Source: Desulfobacula sp. (GTDB lineage: Bacteria > Desulfobacterota > Desulfobacteria > Desulfobacterales > Desulfobacteraceae). Taken from it: 64,000 bases of DNA. The translations under genes and the position numbers were made by a program. Below are positions 17,739 through 25,845 of this stretch, piece by piece. Numbering within the stretch: position 1 is the stretch's first letter; the number at the start of each line of letters is the position of its first letter. The notes under the pieces were generated by a model. It was given only the letters and a program-made list of their open reading frames with translations, searched no databases and was not told the DNA's origin. The stretch lies in contig JABGOU010000014.1 in assembly GCA_018645325.1 (NCBI GenBank), positions 1 to 64,000 on the forward strand, given 5' to 3'.

Positions 17739-17803
17739 AGGTGGCCTGAAAAAATAAGATTGTTTATTGCAAACTTATTACAAGCTTTATTTCCCGGCCA
17801 CCT
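17739..17803 (-). other. Stem-loop between livK and livH
   Basis: AGGTGGCC (17739-17746) and GGCCACCT (17796-17803) are perfect inverted repeats about 50 bases apart, with smaller pairings inside. In the transcript no U-run follows, so it is not an evident terminator. It may protect the 3' end of the livK message so that more binding protein than permease is made. That role is inferred from the position only. Confidence 0.4.
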
Positions 17804-17846
17804 TAAGTTTTTCAAGTTAATAAAAGCCTTAACAAAAAACAGGTCT

Positions 17847-19130
17847 CTAGTTCTGAACCGCTTTAAGCCCTTTTGGAAGCTTAATTTCTCCTTCAGCAAC
17901 AGATGGTGGAAAAACAATGGTCCTGTTTCCATCTTCACCCCACTGAAATACAGCTGCCACTGCAGCTTTTGAAGGATCCATATCATAAACAGCCTGATGC
18001 CCTGCATCAAACTTAACCCTTCCCATTACGCCTTCTCGATTTGTTTTTTCAAGTTCTGCCACAATGGCATCGGCATCAACACTGTCTGCACGTTCAATGG
18101 CCTCTGCAAGTAGATATACTGATTCATAGGAAGGAGCTGGACCATGGCCTGCTTCCAGTTTACTTCCCCATCTTTTTTCATAGGATTCAACAAATGCTGC
18201 TGCCTTTGGCATTTTTGCTGAAGAAATCGCACTTCCCATCTCAAAATTTACATTGATGGCACCGGCTATTTTTTTATCAAAGGTATTCCAGGCGCCGGGG
18301 CCTGCAAGAGGAGAGATAAATCCGGCCAAAAGACTTGGAATTTTCATGCTGTTCCATTGTTTAACAAGAGTACCGCTTTGGGGCATATCAAATATTGGCA
18401 GAATGACCTGGGCCCCTTTTGCTTTTGCTTTCATAAGTGCAGAGGAGAAATCTGAAGTACCTGTTGGAAAACTTTCTTGTCCCACAACTTCCCATCCGGC
18501 TTTCGCAAAATAGACCTTGTTTGTAATTTCAGCTGTTTTTCTTGCCCAGGCAACGTCCTGATTCATAATATAAACTTTGTTAAACCCATATTGTTTTTTA
18601 ATAAACCCCATGGTACCAGCCAGATATTTAACCAGATATTTTGCATTGAGACAGGATCTGAATATGTATTTATATTTTTCAGGGTCTTTTTTAATTTTTC
18701 CCTCGGATGCTGGAGACATGGCGATTGTACCGATTAAGGGTACTTTGTATTTGGCGATAATATCCATGCCTGCCATTAAAGCTTCTGATCGAAAAGGCCC
18801 TACAATTAAAGCTGTGGGTTTTTTCTCCAGAATAATTTTTTCCAGGCCTAAAAGAGCTTCAGGAACGGGTACTCCAGGAGCAGCATCCCTTATATCTATT
18901 GATTCCACTTTGAATATTCTATTATCGTTTCCTACTTTTACGCCACCTTTTTTGTTTATTTCTTCAACAGCCATTTCGACTGATTTAAGGCATTCTTTTC
19001 CTTCTAAAAAGCCGGTTGAGGTGGGAACTCCAATAACTATCGGATCAGCCGCCCATATACCTGGTACAAAAAGAAAACATAGTACGATAACCTGTATCAT
19101 GCATACTGTAAAAAATTTTCTCGTTCTCAT
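17847..19130 (-). CDS. livK: ABC transporter substrate-binding protein, LivK type
   Basis: 427 residues, periplasmic. The signal peptide is residues 1-27 (MRTRKFFTVCMIQVIVLCFL..., cleavage after IWA). The mature part starts with DPIVIGVPTSTGFLEG, the first strand of a type I periplasmic-binding fold (Peripla_BP_6). Further features are PTALIVGPFRSEALM and YIMNQDVAWARKTAEI at the lobe hinges. AGGAGG stands seven bases before ATG 19130. As first gene of the importer it probably defines the substrate, but the binding residues do not identify it. Upstream (19131-19354) is a 224-base gap that could hold the transporter promoter. The two-component genes precede it. Confidence 0.9.
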   Translation of the reverse strand: MRTRKFFTVCMIQVIVLCFLFVPGIWAADPIVIGVPTSTGFLEGKECLKSVEMAVEEINKKGGVKVGNDNRIFKVESIDIRDAAPGVPVPEALLGLEKIILEKKPTALIVGPFRSEALMAGMDIIAKYKVPLIGTIAMSPASEGKIKKDPEKYKYIFRSCLNAKYLVKYLAGTMGFIKKQYGFNKVYIMNQDVAWARKTAEITNKVYFAKAGWEVVGQESFPTGTSDFSSALMKAKAKGAQVILPIFDMPQSGTLVKQWNSMKIPSLLAGFISPLAGPGAWNTFDKKIAGAINVNFEMGSAISSAKMPKAAAFVESYEKRWGSKLEAGHGPAPSYESVYLLAEAIERADSVDADAIVAELEKTNREGVMGRVKFDAGHQAVYDMDPSKAAVAAVFQWGEDGNRTIVFPPSVAEGEIKLPKGLKAVQN

Positions 19131-19354
19131 GGTGATGCCTCCTTGTTACGGGTTAGAATATTGAATTGCTTATTAAAATAGCACTTAAAAAGAAAATGCC
19201 TGTTCTGTAAGTTAGTCTGTAAGTTAGAAAGATAAATAAAATATGTAAATCAGTAATGTCACTAAAAAAACATAGGCAAATCACCTAGTGTCCTTAAGAT
19301 CAAGCATAACAAGACATGATTATACATTATTTTAAAAAAAGTACTAATGAAAAA

Positions 19355-20011
19355 TCAGAAAAGATCTGTTTCCAGCCATAAAACAGCATAGCGAACCATT
19401 TCGCCACTGGTTTTCAGACCCAGCTTGCTCTTAATTCGTTCCCGGTGGGCCCCAATGGTTTTGACGCTCAAATTCAACTGGGAAGCTATCTGACCCGATG
19501 AGAATCCTTTTCCTATAAGCTGAAATATTTCCAATTCGCGATCCGTCAAATTCTGTACACAGGATCCCTGGTCCGAAAAAGGCTGATTCCCCATTTTATT
19601 TACAATACTTTCCATGATGCGCTGACTGATATATTTTTTCCCGGCAAATATCTGTCTGATTGCCTTAATCACTGATTCTATGGCTTCGTGCTTCATTACA
19701 TAGCCTTTAGCACCTGCCAAAAGGCATCGTTCTGCATGAAGGGATTCTTCATGCATGGACAATACCAGAACAGAAATGTCCTTATGATATTTATTCAGTT
19801 CTTTAAGCAATTCCATCCCATTGCTATTCTTCAGTGAAAGATCAAGGATTACAAGTTCCGGTTTTTCAGTTTTGATAAGCTCCCTTGCCTCGGAAACATC
19901 TTCTGCACTGCCGCAGACAACAAAATCCTTTTCCTGGTCAATGAGTTCGCACATACCCATTCGAAATATGGGATGGTCCTCAACAATCAGTATTTTTCTC
20001 AAAGCTACCAT
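19355..20011 (-). CDS. NarL/FixJ-family response regulator
   Basis: 218 residues. The receiver domain (5-120) has acidic pocket residues in VEDHP and phospho-acceptor Asp in LVILDLSL (about 56), Ser/Thr in VLSMHE and Lys in KGYVMK. A LuxR-type helix-turn-helix (about 150-212) reads LTDRELEIFQLIGKGFSSGQI, SVKTIGAHRERIKSKL. It binds DNA when phosphorylated by a histidine kinase, most likely the one encoded 51 bases upstream. It lies between the kinase and livK in the same orientation, so the importer and beta-oxidation genes are its obvious candidate target. Confidence 0.9.
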   Translation of the reverse strand: MVALRKILIVEDHPIFRMGMCELIDQEKDFVVCGSAEDVSEARELIKTEKPELVILDLSLKNSNGMELLKELNKYHKDISVLVLSMHEESLHAERCLLAGAKGYVMKHEAIESVIKAIRQIFAGKKYISQRIMESIVNKMGNQPFSDQGSCVQNLTDRELEIFQLIGKGFSSGQIASQLNLSVKTIGAHRERIKSKLGLKTSGEMVRYAVLWLETDLF

Positions 20012-20062
20012 AGGTGTATCAATCCTTATTTCATACAGCTATATCATATAAAAATGGCCATA

Positions 20063-22666
20063 TCATTCTAGTATGGCCATCTCGTTTTCCATTTCCAGCA
20101 AAACTATAGTCCCCCCCTGATCGGATTTCTTAATTTCAAGGGAAGCCTTTATCCTTTGTGCCCTGTAGCTCATGATTTTCAATCCCATTCCTTTTCCCAT
20201 GGCATGTTCACAAATCCCTTTGCCATCATCTTTAATGATGAGTCTGATTTTATAATTTTGATTTGAATAATGAATGGAAATATTTTTTGCCTCTGCATGT
20301 TTTACAGCATTATGAACAGCTTCATGGGCAATATAGTAAGCATGGGTGGCAATGGCATTATCTTTAAAGGGATTAAATTCATCATAGTTGTTATTGGAAG
20401 TATTACACTCTAAAACACAGGTTATACCAAAAACATCCTCTACATATCCCGCAAGCTCCGACAACGAAGAATCAAAGCCGCTATTAACGATATCTGCTGT
20501 GCAGAGTCCCCGGGACATAAGGCGGGTTTTCTGGATGGATTCTTTGACAAGCAATCTGATCTTGTCAGCATAGTCTGCAGTATCCGGTAATTTGTTTTTC
20601 AGCTTCTGTCTTAATATTTCAATGAGGACTTCTATGCCTATGAGCTGAGGGCAGAGATCATCATGAAGGTCAAAGGCAATTTTCTGTCTTTCTCTTTCCC
20701 GCATATCAAGAAATTCCTTTTCAAGGAGTCTAGCTTTTGTATGGTCTTCAAGGGCCACAAGGATGCACATTTCCTCCCATATTTCCAGGGCTTCCGCTGA
20801 AATCACTCCCTGCCGGACTTCCCCTGAGGTCCTGCAAAAATCAATTTCATAGTTACGAAGACTTTTTTTCTCTCTAAATAAGGTGAACAATTTTTGGCCT
20901 TCTTTTTTATTTCTAAAAAACTCAAGATCTATCAGGCCTTTGCCTAAAACATTTGCAGAACCATAACCTGTGAGCTTTAAAAAGCTCTCATTTACATTGA
21001 TCAATTGCCCTGTTTCAATATTGGCCAGGAACATTCCGCTGGGATTGGAATGAAATGCTTTTGAAAACATTTCCTCTGATAAAAAAAGCGCTTTCTGGGA
21101 TTGAATCCTTAAGGTAACATCCCGGACAACTCCACTAAACCCTGTCTGGTATCCATTTTTATCTGAAATCGTGGACAAAGAAATTTCAGCAAACCGGTTT
21201 GATGAGTCTTTTCTTTTTAATTCCCACTCAACTATTCTATCGTTTTCCCCTGAAATACAAATTGAATCAAATTTTTTTGTAATCCCGTTTGAATTTTTGA
21301 TATCAAATATATCTTTGATATTTTTCCTTAAAAGCACTTCTTTGGAATACTTGGACATGGTTAACATGGAATGATTGAAAAATGTAAAATCACCTTTCAA
21401 GTCCACTTCAAAATATCCTTCATGAATACATTTTAGAATGGATTTATATTTCCATTCGCTTTCCCGCAATGCATCGGCAGTAAATCGATGTTCGGATATT
21501 TCAGATTTTAAGCTGGTATTATATATTTCAAGCTTTTCCATAAAATCATTAAAATACATGGAAAGTTTACCTATTTCATCGCTTGATTTAACATGCCCCC
21601 GGGTACTTAGATCTCCTGATGCCCCCATGGCAAAATTATTCATCAATGCCCTTAAAGGTTTAATAATCAAATTGCTTAACCATAGCGATGTCAACAGTAC
21701 AAGAGACAGCATAATGAAAATACTCACGATGACTATTTTTTTTACAATTTTAAGAATGGAATAAAATTCATCAGAATACACTGAAGATGCAACAATCCAG
21801 TCATATTCAGGCAAATAATTGAATATGACAATTTTTTTTCTAAACTCATTTTCAGTGGCATTTTTCCATGAATAAGTAAGCCTTCCTGTCTTTAACCGGG
21901 TTATCTCACGTATAAAATAATTACCTTCTCCATCCTGGGTGTCAAAAAAATTACCTTTAAGTGTTGGATGAATAATTACATTTCCTTTGCTGTCGATTAC
22001 ATAAGCATAACCCGTCTTACCAAATTTCAATGCAAGAATGCTTTCTTTAAAATCATTCACATTGATAAGGCCCTTAAGCTCCTCTGAATAAGTAGATACT
22101 GAAACAATCCAGTCCCAGGGTTTAAAATAGCTCATAAAAAGAGCCTTTGACCTATAATGATCTTCTCCCGGATTTTTCCAGTCATACTCCAGATACCCTT
22201 CTTTACGCTTGACCATCTCCCTTACAAAAGGAAGATGGGTCCAGTCTTCTCTGCCTACAATATCAGGATTTGGGTGTTCTATGGGAACGCCCTTGCTGTT
22301 GACACAATAAATATAACCGGTTTTACCGATGGTCTGGGAAAAAATTATTTTTCTCACTTCATTTTTAGCTTCAGCCTCAGTTAACTCACCTGATTCATAT
22401 CTTTTATAAATATGTTCAATGTTCTCTTTGGTTTTTTCACAAACAGCTCTAAGATAATTTTTTATTGAAACATTGGCAGCTGTTTTAACCATATTAAGGA
22501 CAACACCAGTTGTGTTGTTCAGTTCATTTTGAATATTTTCGGTGATCGTCGGCTTGACCTGGAAATAAATAATTGCCCCGCCTATCAGCGAGGCTGCAAT
22601 AAATATTGATGTATACCCTGCAAGTATTTTAAACCGGATACCAAGGTTACTAAAAAAACGTAACAT
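20063..22666 (-). CDS. Membrane sensor histidine kinase (Cache-HAMP-PAS-PAS-HisKA_3)
   Basis: 867 residues from ATG 22666, with AGGGGA eight bases upstream. A TTG start 42 bases further up is less likely. The first membrane segment is followed by two periplasmic Cache-type modules with the same signature, GKTGYIYCVNSKGVPIEHPN and GKTGYAYVIDSKGNVIIHPT. Then come a second membrane segment (IVIVSIFIMLSLVLLTSLWL), HAMP (LMNNFAMGASGDLSTRG), two PAS domains and a NarX/DegS-type dimerisation domain with the phospho-His in FDLHDDLCPQLIG. A HATPase domain follows (NAVKHAEAKN, DDGKGI, GKGMGLKIM). The duplicated Cache module suggests it reads an extracellular small molecule such as the acid imported by the adjacent transporter; that link is inference. 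Confidence 0.88.
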   Translation of the reverse strand: MLRFFSNLGIRFKILAGYTSIFIAASLIGGAIIYFQVKPTITENIQNELNNTTGVVLNMVKTAANVSIKNYLRAVCEKTKENIEHIYKRYESGELTEAEAKNEVRKIIFSQTIGKTGYIYCVNSKGVPIEHPNPDIVGREDWTHLPFVREMVKRKEGYLEYDWKNPGEDHYRSKALFMSYFKPWDWIVSVSTYSEELKGLINVNDFKESILALKFGKTGYAYVIDSKGNVIIHPTLKGNFFDTQDGEGNYFIREITRLKTGRLTYSWKNATENEFRKKIVIFNYLPEYDWIVASSVYSDEFYSILKIVKKIVIVSIFIMLSLVLLTSLWLSNLIIKPLRALMNNFAMGASGDLSTRGHVKSSDEIGKLSMYFNDFMEKLEIYNTSLKSEISEHRFTADALRESEWKYKSILKCIHEGYFEVDLKGDFTFFNHSMLTMSKYSKEVLLRKNIKDIFDIKNSNGITKKFDSICISGENDRIVEWELKRKDSSNRFAEISLSTISDKNGYQTGFSGVVRDVTLRIQSQKALFLSEEMFSKAFHSNPSGMFLANIETGQLINVNESFLKLTGYGSANVLGKGLIDLEFFRNKKEGQKLFTLFREKKSLRNYEIDFCRTSGEVRQGVISAEALEIWEEMCILVALEDHTKARLLEKEFLDMRERERQKIAFDLHDDLCPQLIGIEVLIEILRQKLKNKLPDTADYADKIRLLVKESIQKTRLMSRGLCTADIVNSGFDSSLSELAGYVEDVFGITCVLECNTSNNNYDEFNPFKDNAIATHAYYIAHEAVHNAVKHAEAKNISIHYSNQNYKIRLIIKDDGKGICEHAMGKGMGLKIMSYRAQRIKASLEIKKSDQGGTIVLLEMENEMAILE

Positions 22667-22744
22667 GTTAATTTCCCCTGCCATTTTTTTTATATCTGAA
22701 TAGAGCAATCAAGCAAAAAAAACTTCATAGATTATGAATAGCCC

Positions 22745-23140
22745 TTAGTCGATGATCTCCAGCAAAACACCATTCATTTTATGCGGGTGAATAAAAGCAA
22801 ATTCACTGTCCCGGAAAGGACGGGGACCGCCAATAAAAGGATAACCTTTTTTTTGGAGTTCATCCATGGCCCTGCGGGTGTTGTCGACATTAAAGCTGAT
22901 CAGCATCACCCCTTCGCCTTTTTTCTCGATAAATTTTGCAACATCCCCATCTTGATCTGTTGATTCCATCAACTCAAAACCGACCTCCCCAACCCAGTAT
23001 CTGGCAACTTTAATTTTTTCTGATTCATCGATATATTCCTCGTCTGGTTTTGATTTACCCAGCACGGGCTCCCAGATTTTCTGTGCTTTATCCAGATTTT
23101 TGACTGCGATGCAGATATGATCGATTTTTTTTGTTTCCAC
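22745..23140 (-). CDS. mce: Methylmalonyl-CoA epimerase
   Basis: 131 residues, the normal size. It is a VOC/glyoxalase-fold protein: KIDHICIAVKNLDKAQKIWE at the N-terminus, VGFELMESTDQDG in the middle and PHKMNGVLLEIID at the end. It carries the metal-binding His and Glu positions typical of the epimerase. It interconverts the two epimers of methylmalonyl-CoA in propionyl-CoA metabolism. The start is GTG 23140, chosen for the strong GGGAGG six bases upstream. As first gene of the leftward cluster it suggests the pathway yields propionyl-CoA. Carboxylase and mutase genes are not in the window. Confidence 0.8.
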   Translation of the reverse strand: METKKIDHICIAVKNLDKAQKIWEPVLGKSKPDEEYIDESEKIKVARYWVGEVGFELMESTDQDGDVAKFIEKKGEGVMLISFNVDNTRRAMDELQKKGYPFIGGPRPFRDSEFAFIHPHKMNGVLLEIID

Positions 23141-23357
23141 TTCAACCTCCCAATGACAATATTGAATTATAAGGGTCCATTCAAAAATTAATTACCAATT
23201 TTTAAGTGGGCCATAGGTATTCAAATAACACACAAGCTTTAACAAGAAAAGGCGGGATTGAACAATCATAGTGCTCCTCTGATTTCTATAACTTTAATAT
23301 AAAGAGAGTCTGAACAACCTAATTGTACATTTATCGATTTTAATTATTAAAATTTAT

Positions 23358-23491
23358 GTAATTGTTCAGCCCGTTAAAAAAAGTTATCTCCAAAGCCCTG
23401 TCTGATGGATATTTGTAGGAAGTGAACCCTTAGCATCGAAATAAATATCCATCAGACAGGGCGGTTTCAAACGTAAGAGCTGAATAATTAC
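23358..23491 (+). mobile_element. Palindromic MITE, copy 2
   Basis: 134 bp with GTAATTGTTCAGCCC at the left end and AGCTGAATAATTAC at the right, and the 21-bp inverted arms. The loop is diverged from the other copies (it contains AAGTGAACCCTTAGCATC). The flanking 8-mers AAATTTAT and AAATTGAT match at 7 of 8 positions, suggesting an older insertion. It lies between divergent genes (mce to the left, a GGDEF gene to the right). The rest of the 23141-23612 gap shows no gene. Confidence 0.9.
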
Positions 23492-23612
23492 AAATTGATT
23501 TGCCTTGCACTGGAATATATACTAATGTGCCTTTGATTAAAATATGCTATCACAGAATTTATGTCCCGAATTGATAATCAAAACTTAATTCCGGTTTTAA
23601 AAGGAATGCAAA

Positions 23613-25346
23613 ATGACAGAAAAAAAGACTCTTGAAGAATTGGAAAAAAGAATTTCAGAGTTAGAAAATGAGGTTCAAAAACAAGCTTTACAAAACAAAG
23701 ATGAAAAATATCGTATTCTGTTTGAAAAATCCAAAGATGCTATTTTAATAATTGAAAATGGGAAATTTATTGACTGCAATAAGGCAGCAATGGAGATGCT
23801 GGGTTATAATGACAAAAATAAAATTTTTCAAGCCCATCCTTCAGAATTATCTCCTGACACCCAGCCTGATGGCAAAGACTCCTTTGTCAAAGCTAAGAAG
23901 ATGATGGATTATGCTTTAAAAAACGGCAGTAATAGATTTGAATGGAATCATTTAAAATCAAATGGAGACATTTTCCCTGTAGAAGTTCTTCTAACAACAA
24001 TATCTCACCAAAAAAACGACTTTGTAATTCATACCATATGGCGTGATATTACCAAGCGTAAATCAGCAGAAAAATCTCGAGAAAAAGAGAAAGAAATTCT
24101 TTCAACAATCCTTGAAAGCACTCCCTATGGCATTACATTGATAGACAGCCAGGATAAATATCTCTATGTAAATCCCTATTTTACCCAAATCACTGGGTAT
24201 ACGCTTAAAGACATCCCAACCAGAGAAGACTGGTTTAAAAAAGCTTATCCAGAAGAAAGTTATCGAAACAAAGTCTGTAAAGCATGGGGCAATGACAGCA
24301 ATAACAGCTGTCTTGCAAAGAATCACGAATTTAAGATTAAATGTAAAAATGGTCAATCAAAATATATTGAATTCAGGTCAACTTTTTTAAAGGACCGAAC
24401 AATTTCCGTGCTCACCGATATTACACAAAGAAAAAAAGTAGAAGAAGAACTAAAAGAAAGTGAAGAACGGCTACAAACCATATTGTCTGCAACTCCAGAT
24501 CCAATTGTAATATATAACAATGTGGGCGAGACAAAATATCTTAATCCAGCTTTTGTTGAAGTATTCGGGTGGTCTTTAGATGAATTGGAAGGTAAGCACA
24601 TCCCCTTTGTCCCTGATGATCAAAAACCTATAACTTCAAAAAAGATAAAAGAACTGCGGGACTCGGGGATTAAAGTACAATTTGAAAGTAAAAGGCTTAC
24701 AAAGCAAGGCCGCAGCATAGATGTCATAATAAGTTCTTCCTGCATTAAAAACATTGATGACGAAATATCAAAACTGGTTGTAATTTTAAAAGACATATCT
24801 GACCAGAATCAGGCTAAAAAACAATTAAAATTACTAAATTTAAAATTGAAGCACGAAGCCTCACACGATCCTCTAACAGGAACTTTGAACCGGCGCGCTA
24901 TTTTAAACAGCCTTGAAAAAGAATTGATACGTACTAAGAGAAGAAATACAAAGCTCAGCATAGGGTTATGTGACATTGATTTTTTCAAGAAGGTAAATGA
25001 CGAACATGGCCACCAGGTGGGTGACGATGTTCTATGCAGTTTTGTCAAAGTCATCGAGAACACACTTCGGCCCTATGACCTCCTTGGTCGATATGGAGGA
25101 GAAGAATTCCTATTGGTGATGCCGGATTCCACAGTATCCATTGAAAAAGTGATTTACGAACGTTTGAGAGCAAAAACAGCTGATCATAAAATGGTAACCA
25201 GATCAGGTGAAATCGGTATTACGGTCAGTATCGGGATCACCTGCAGTAAAGGGGATGATACAGCAGATGGAATGATTGCCAAAGCTGATGCAGCATTATA
25301 CCGGGCGAAAAAAAATGGGCGTAATCAATTGGTTTTTGCTGATTAA
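23613..25346 (+). CDS. PAS-PAS-PAS-GGDEF diguanylate cyclase
   Basis: 577 residues, cytoplasmic. A short coiled coil (1-30) precedes three PAS domains (about 35-150, 160-275, 285-405) and a GGDEF domain (about 420-577). The active site is GRYGGEEFLLV. The I-site is RPYD five residues upstream, so product inhibition is likely. Metal-binding Asp is in CDIDFFKKVND. Residues from about 280 to the end are closely similar to the protein at 51649-53379, while the first two PAS domains differ. AAAGGAATGCAAA precedes ATG 23613. It should make cyclic di-GMP in response to an unknown signal. Confidence 0.88.
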   Translation: MTEKKTLEELEKRISELENEVQKQALQNKDEKYRILFEKSKDAILIIENGKFIDCNKAAMEMLGYNDKNKIFQAHPSELSPDTQPDGKDSFVKAKKMMDYALKNGSNRFEWNHLKSNGDIFPVEVLLTTISHQKNDFVIHTIWRDITKRKSAEKSREKEKEILSTILESTPYGITLIDSQDKYLYVNPYFTQITGYTLKDIPTREDWFKKAYPEESYRNKVCKAWGNDSNNSCLAKNHEFKIKCKNGQSKYIEFRSTFLKDRTISVLTDITQRKKVEEELKESEERLQTILSATPDPIVIYNNVGETKYLNPAFVEVFGWSLDELEGKHIPFVPDDQKPITSKKIKELRDSGIKVQFESKRLTKQGRSIDVIISSSCIKNIDDEISKLVVILKDISDQNQAKKQLKLLNLKLKHEASHDPLTGTLNRRAILNSLEKELIRTKRRNTKLSIGLCDIDFFKKVNDEHGHQVGDDVLCSFVKVIENTLRPYDLLGRYGGEEFLLVMPDSTVSIEKVIYERLRAKTADHKMVTRSGEIGITVSIGITCSKGDDTADGMIAKADAALYRAKKNGRNQLVFAD

Positions 25347-25370
25347 AATAAAAAAGGGGTGTTTTAAATA

Positions 25371-25625
25371 TTATTTTATTCCTAATTTTTCCAAATCAGA
25401 ATTCAGTTCTTGCTCATTATAGATTTTGCCTTTCCTCCATTTACCATTAAATTCAAGGGTTGGTACGACCCAATCATCACCACCGTTTACTTCAATAATT
25501 TTTTTGATTATATTATCGGATTGTAGCTCTATTTCAAAGTATTCAAATTCAATATTGTTATTTTTTAAATATTCAATTGTTTTTGTACAATGTGGACACC
25601 ATACTGCAGCATATACTTTTAACAT
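25371..25625 (-). CDS. Glutaredoxin-like thiol protein
   Basis: 84 residues. A thioredoxin-fold mini-protein starts MLKVYAAVWCPHCTKTIEYL with redox motif CPHC at residues 10-13. The cis-Pro strand is VVPTLEFNGK. The usual GG near the C-terminus that binds glutathione is weak, so it may use another thiol carrier. AAAGGG stands just before the ATG. It is convergent with the GGDEF gene, 24 bases away, and is apparently monocistronic. It probably reduces disulfides or acts as an electron donor in the cytoplasm. Confidence 0.8.
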   Translation of the reverse strand: MLKVYAAVWCPHCTKTIEYLKNNNIEFEYFEIELQSDNIIKKIIEVNGGDDWVVPTLEFNGKWRKGKIYNEQELNSDLEKLGIK

Positions 25626-25673
25626 AACACCCTTTTTTAATAATTATTTTCGTCCATTATTCAAATAAATATT

Positions 25674-25806
25674 GTAATTGTTCAGCCCGTAAAAAAGTTA
25701 TCCCAAAAGCCCTGTCTGATGGATATTTGCAGGAGGTTAAGCGAATAGCCTCGAAACAAATATCCATCAGACAGGGCGGTTTCAATCATAAGAGCTGAAT
25801 AATTAC
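25674..25806 (+). mobile_element. Palindromic MITE, copy 3
   Basis: 133 bp with intact arms and terminal repeats. It is flanked by a perfect 8-bp duplication, TAAATATT at 25666-25673 and 25807-25814. It lies between the glutaredoxin start and the end of the Bat operon. Confidence 0.92.
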
Positions 25807-25845
25807 TAAATATTTTATGAAACTCAATGCTCTATTGTCATAATC

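Noticed and set aside
17739-17803. livK-livH stem-loop considered as a terminator
   Set aside because: On the transcribed strand the 3' side is followed by A-rich sequence, not a U-run.
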